Shown here: piece by piece, positions 61,365 through 64,000 of the stretch
How positions within the stretch are numbered: the first letter of the stretch is position 1
Layout: each line of letters starts with the position of its first letter
NCBI GenBank assembly: GCA_903879335.1
Contig: CAIRLC010000011.1
Coordinates: 82,806-146,805, forward strand
Length of the DNA stretch: 64,000 nucleotides
Direction: 5' to 3'
Origin: an uncultured Pseudomonadota bacterium
GTDB lineage: Bacteria > Pseudomonadota > Gammaproteobacteria > Steroidobacterales > Steroidobacteraceae
Made by a program: the position numbers and the translations under genes
Notes under the pieces: generated by a model
Told to the model about the DNA's origin: nothing
The model's database searches: none
The model's input: the letters and a program-made list of their open reading frames with translations, nothing else

Positions 61365-63798
61365 AGGTACGTGGGCGTGTCGGATTCTGAATCCGGTAAC
61401 GCGGATCGTCGTAGATGCGCAGCAAGGAACCGGCCGAGGTAATCCCCATCACATTCGTGAGGTTGTCACCAAACACCCGGATTCGCCACGCCTCGCCCAG
61501 GTTGAACGCCACCGACGCACCGACGGTCGCAAAACCCGGCAGTTGCTGATAGCCCAAGGCGCTAGCGTTAATCTGGGTCGTGACGTCACTCTTGTAGGCC
61601 ACATCAATGTGAGCGTCCATGTTCACGGTTGGACTCAGGCGCGCCGCGTAGGCTAGATCGGCCGTGAGGGTCTGCTTCGGCACGTAGGGCAAACGATCGC
61701 CGTCGTTGGCCGTCAGCAGCGTCCAATTCGTGCCATTGACCGGATCCAAGACAGTAAACCCGGCGGTGATTTTGGCATCGGTGTAGCCATAGCCAAGCGT
61801 CGCCGCCCAATGTTCGGATAACTGACCGGTCAGTTCGAGCTCAAGGCCCTGACTGATCGCCGACTTACCGTTCACGACGGCCGGATCTCCCGCTTGACCG
61901 AACACTTGGATCTGCAAATCTTTCCAGTTCACTCGATACGCCGCGAGGCTGTAGCGGAGCCAGCCACCCTGTTCGCCTTTGACGCCGATTTCGACGTTCT
62001 TCACGGTATCGGGCTTATACGGCACGATGTCCGGACTCTCGCAAAAGATGCATGCACCCAATGGCAGTGCGTTGATACCGCCGTGACGGAAGCCCTCTGA
62101 GTACGTGGCATACAGCCGTGAGCGCGCACTCAAGGAGTAACTCGTATTGAGCTTGAAGATGTGGTTGTTGAAGGATTGCGCTCGCTGCACCCGCGTCGAG
62201 CCCTGCGAATCCGGCACCGGCAGCGTCGAATAAAGCGGCCCGCCGTACGGGATCGTCGAATACATCCCTTGGGTAAAGTCTTGCGAGAAGAGGCGCGCAC
62301 CAGCTGTCACTTGCCAGAGCGGCGTGATATGCCGCGTCAACTCACCATACGCAGCGCGATCAAGAAATCCTGACTGGCGTAAGTAGGTGAAGTTGGTATC
62401 CGACGGCGACAGGGAGCTGGGACGGGTGCCGCCGTTATAAAACTGGATGAAGTCCCCGAAATTATCGTACGACGTTGGCGCGACCACATTGCCGGCTGAA
62501 CCCGGCAGTTCCGACCACGCTGCAAATCCCGGTATGGTTTCCCACTGGTACAGATGCTGAGTCTGATGCTGAAAAAACAACCCGGCGGTATAGTCCCAGT
62601 CACCACCCGATTTCGAGACGAGGCGAATTTCCTGGGTGAAATTCGTATCCTTCGACTTGATGAAGAACAGGGAGCTTATCCGCGGATAATTGCCGTATAA
62701 ATTCGGCGAAATCATGTCGTAAGCGATCACAAACTGCGATTCGTCGAAGGTATTCTCAACGTTCATCGACGAGTAGGACGTCGACGAGGTGATGGTCGCG
62801 AAACCCGCATCCGCAGTGAGCGTCAAGGACTCGAGGTCAACGGTACGGTGCTCAGGCTCATTCGGCACCAAGACCTCGGTCTGATAGCGATCGCCGGCCG
62901 TCTGATGCGAAAAGCCGTTCGAATGATCATCTTGGCGATGATAGGTTGCGTCGACCGTCAGCCAATCGGTGGGCTTGGCCCGATAGGCGATACGGGCATG
63001 GTAACCATGCGCGTCATCAATGTGCGCTTGCGGCGCGGTCACAAAGCCGCTGTGCAGCGGATCGGCCGGATTCGCCAAAACGGGCTGCATGTTGGCGGCA
63101 AATTGCACGGCGTTCTTCGCATCAATGAAACCGGCAATGCGGTTGTAACCCGCCGATAAGCGCAGCGCGGAGGTGTCGGATACCGGGAGGTTGAGCATCG
63201 CCTCGACCGTGGTGGACGGTGTGCTCGTATGATCCGTGTGCGAGGCCTCTACGGAGACGGAGGATGCGAAGGCCACCGGATCTGGTGCGTTATGAACAAC
63301 CTTCACGGTGCCGCCAACGGCGCCGGACCCGTAGAGGGTTCCCTGTGGCCCACGCAGAACCTCGACCCGTTGGATGTCGGTGAGCGAGAGGTTGACGTAA
63401 AGAGGCACATCATCGACATAGGTTGAGACGGTGGGAACACTACCCCAGGGGAGATAGGCGGAGTTCACCGGATCATTGACGTTCATGCCCCGAATGATGA
63501 TGAGGCTATTGCTGCTATTGGCACGCGGACCCATGTCTGGGATAGACACACCGGGCAACATGCGAGCGAGATTGCTCAGGCTATTCACGCCGGCATTTTC
63601 AAGTGTCGCGCCGGAGACTGCCGAAATGTTGTAGGGCACATCCAAGACGGATTGTTCGCGTCGATTGGCGGTGACGACGATTTCCTCTAAAACCGCGGAT
63701 TCGCCGGCAGCGGCAGCGGGAGTCGCCCATAAGGGCGCGGCCAATACCGAAGCGATAGCGGCGCGGAGCAAAGTGTGTGAACGGTTCGATGGATACAT
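61333..63798 (-). CDS. TonB-dependent outer-membrane receptor
   Basis: An 821-residue receptor. The ATG at 63798 has GAGG seven bases upstream and starts the signal peptide (about residues 1-31, ending PAAAAG). The TonB box region is LEEIVVTANRREQSVLDVP. The plug shows SLIIIRGMNVNDP and VEVLRGPQGTLYGSGAVGGTVKVV. The barrel ends in FGVGVEYQFK, with Phe next to last. It is of the same broad class as the receptor at 14605, but the sequences differ. It lies upstream of the sulfotransferase gene on one transcript. The imported compound is unknown. Confidence 0.88.
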   Translation of the reverse strand: MYPSNRSHTLLRAAIASVLAAPLWATPAAAAGESAVLEEIVVTANRREQSVLDVPYNISAVSGATLENAGVNSLSNLARMLPGVSIPDMGPRANSSNSLIIIRGMNVNDPVNSAYLPWGSVPTVSTYVDDVPLYVNLSLTDIQRVEVLRGPQGTLYGSGAVGGTVKVVHNAPDPVAFASSVSVEASHTDHTSTPSTTVEAMLNLPVSDTSALRLSAGYNRIAGFIDAKNAVQFAANMQPVLANPADPLHSGFVTAPQAHIDDAHGYHARIAYRAKPTDWLTVDATYHRQDDHSNGFSHQTAGDRYQTEVLVPNEPEHRTVDLESLTLTADAGFATITSSTSYSSMNVENTFDESQFVIAYDMISPNLYGNYPRISSLFFIKSKDTNFTQEIRLVSKSGGDWDYTAGLFFQHQTQHLYQWETIPGFAAWSELPGSAGNVVAPTSYDNFGDFIQFYNGGTRPSSLSPSDTNFTYLRQSGFLDRAAYGELTRHITPLWQVTAGARLFSQDFTQGMYSTIPYGGPLYSTLPVPDSQGSTRVQRAQSFNNHIFKLNTSYSLSARSRLYATYSEGFRHGGINALPLGACIFCESPDIVPYKPDTVKNVEIGVKGEQGGWLRYSLAAYRVNWKDLQIQVFGQAGDPAVVNGKSAISQGLELELTGQLSEHWAATLGYGYTDAKITAGFTVLDPVNGTNWTLLTANDGDRLPYVPKQTLTADLAYAARLSPTVNMDAHIDVAYKSDVTTQINASALGYQQLPGFATVGASVAFNLGEAWRIRVFGDNLTNVMGITSAGSLLRIYDDPRYRIQNPTRPRTFGVGVEYQFK

Positions 63799-63816
63799 GG
63801 ATGTCCTCGGCATAGA

Positions 63817-64000
63817 TCAATCGTGTGAGGTGCCTGCCCCATCACCGGGGCAGCCGGGCCGGCGTTTGCCAGCGAGATACTCATCAATCAGTTCCCGGTA
63901 ACGGTCTGCGCCGAAACTCGGAAAATGTCCCCCGTGTACAACACGCACCGGCAGCTCGCGCAACCGGTGCAGTGTTTCAATATAGTCGTCGGTATTCGAG
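63817..64000 (-). CDS. MBL-fold metallo-hydrolase, 3' end only
   Basis: The minus strand carries an open frame that enters from beyond the window and stops at 63817-63819. It reads DDYIETLHRLRELPVRVVHG, then GHFPSFGADRYRELIDEYL, which is the common C-terminal part of metallo-beta-lactamase-fold hydrolases, with the last metal His in the GGH segment. About 60 residues are visible and the N-terminal catalytic HxHxDH motif is outside. It may be the first gene of the TonB receptor-sulfotransferase run. Confidence 0.75.
   Translation of the reverse strand, partial: SNTDDYIETLHRLRELPVRVVHGGHFPSFGADRYRELIDEYLAGKRRPGCPGDGAGTSHD

Noticed and set aside
1..64000. CRISPR arrays, prophage, insertion sequences, tRNA or rRNA genes
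   Set aside because: I saw no regular repeat-spacer pattern, no transposase or phage protein and no RNA-gene-like stretch. A dedicated search was not possible.

Overview
This is a 64-kb stretch of a moderately GC-rich bacterial chromosome. I see no rRNA, tRNA, CRISPR array, phage gene or intact insertion sequence. An Uup-type ABC-F protein, a DUF2946 protein, a SCO1 protein, TonB-dependent receptors, a TPR sulfotransferase and a choline-sulfatase locus suggest a proteobacterium, most likely a gammaproteobacterium. This is inference, and a sphingomonad-like alphaproteobacterium cannot be excluded from gene content alone, because the lignin genes resemble sphingomonad ones.

Layout. (1) 0-12.3 kb: a secreted alpha/beta hydrolase; a divergent BetI-like TetR regulator and MttB-family methyltransferase around a perfect 18-bp palindrome; a minus-strand operon of S9 peptidase, two SDRs, gamma-glutamyltransferase and a thiamine-binding-like protein; and choline sulfatase followed by a choline-type transporter in which the binding protein is fused in front of the permease. 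(2) 12.4-14.3 kb: a small copper-related group (Csp1-like protein, DUF2946 protein, outer-membrane barrel). (3) 14.6-51 kb: a large catabolic island for lignin-derived aromatics. (4) 51-64 kb: SCO1, a DUF481 barrel, a MauD/MauE-like pair, a drug exporter, an amidohydrolase, Uup, a 2OG-Fe oxygenase, a TPR sulfotransferase, a TonB receptor and the 3' end of an MBL-fold hydrolase.

How the island may work together. A VAO/eugenol-hydroxylase-type flavoprotein with its cytochrome c, a PQQ alcohol dehydrogenase and aldehyde dehydrogenases could oxidise side chains of 4-alkylphenols to cinnamic acids. A feruloyl-CoA synthetase and hydratase-lyase would shorten these to vanillin-type aldehydes. Two lignostilbene-dioxygenase-type enzymes would split stilbene dimers. 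LigW would decarboxylate 5-carboxyvanillate from biphenyl units. Two LigD-like dehydrogenases plus LigF/Bae-like and Nu-class glutathione transferases make a nearly complete beta-aryl-ether cleavage pathway. Two CmcJ/NvfI-like oxygenases, two DUF3237 proteins, NTF2-like proteins and an NmrA-like reductase are interleaved and have no obvious place in known lignin routes. They are the best candidates here for undescribed chemistry.

Regulation. Three MarR regulators lie in the island. Several promoters share short inverted repeats: TAAC-N4-GTTA boxes at five places, a TCTAGA-N-TGTTATAT box at two, and a TTGTATGTGTT box at two. Many genes just downstream have unusual runs of five to eight G before the start codon. 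Gene identities rest on my reading of motifs and remembered family sequences; no database search was run.
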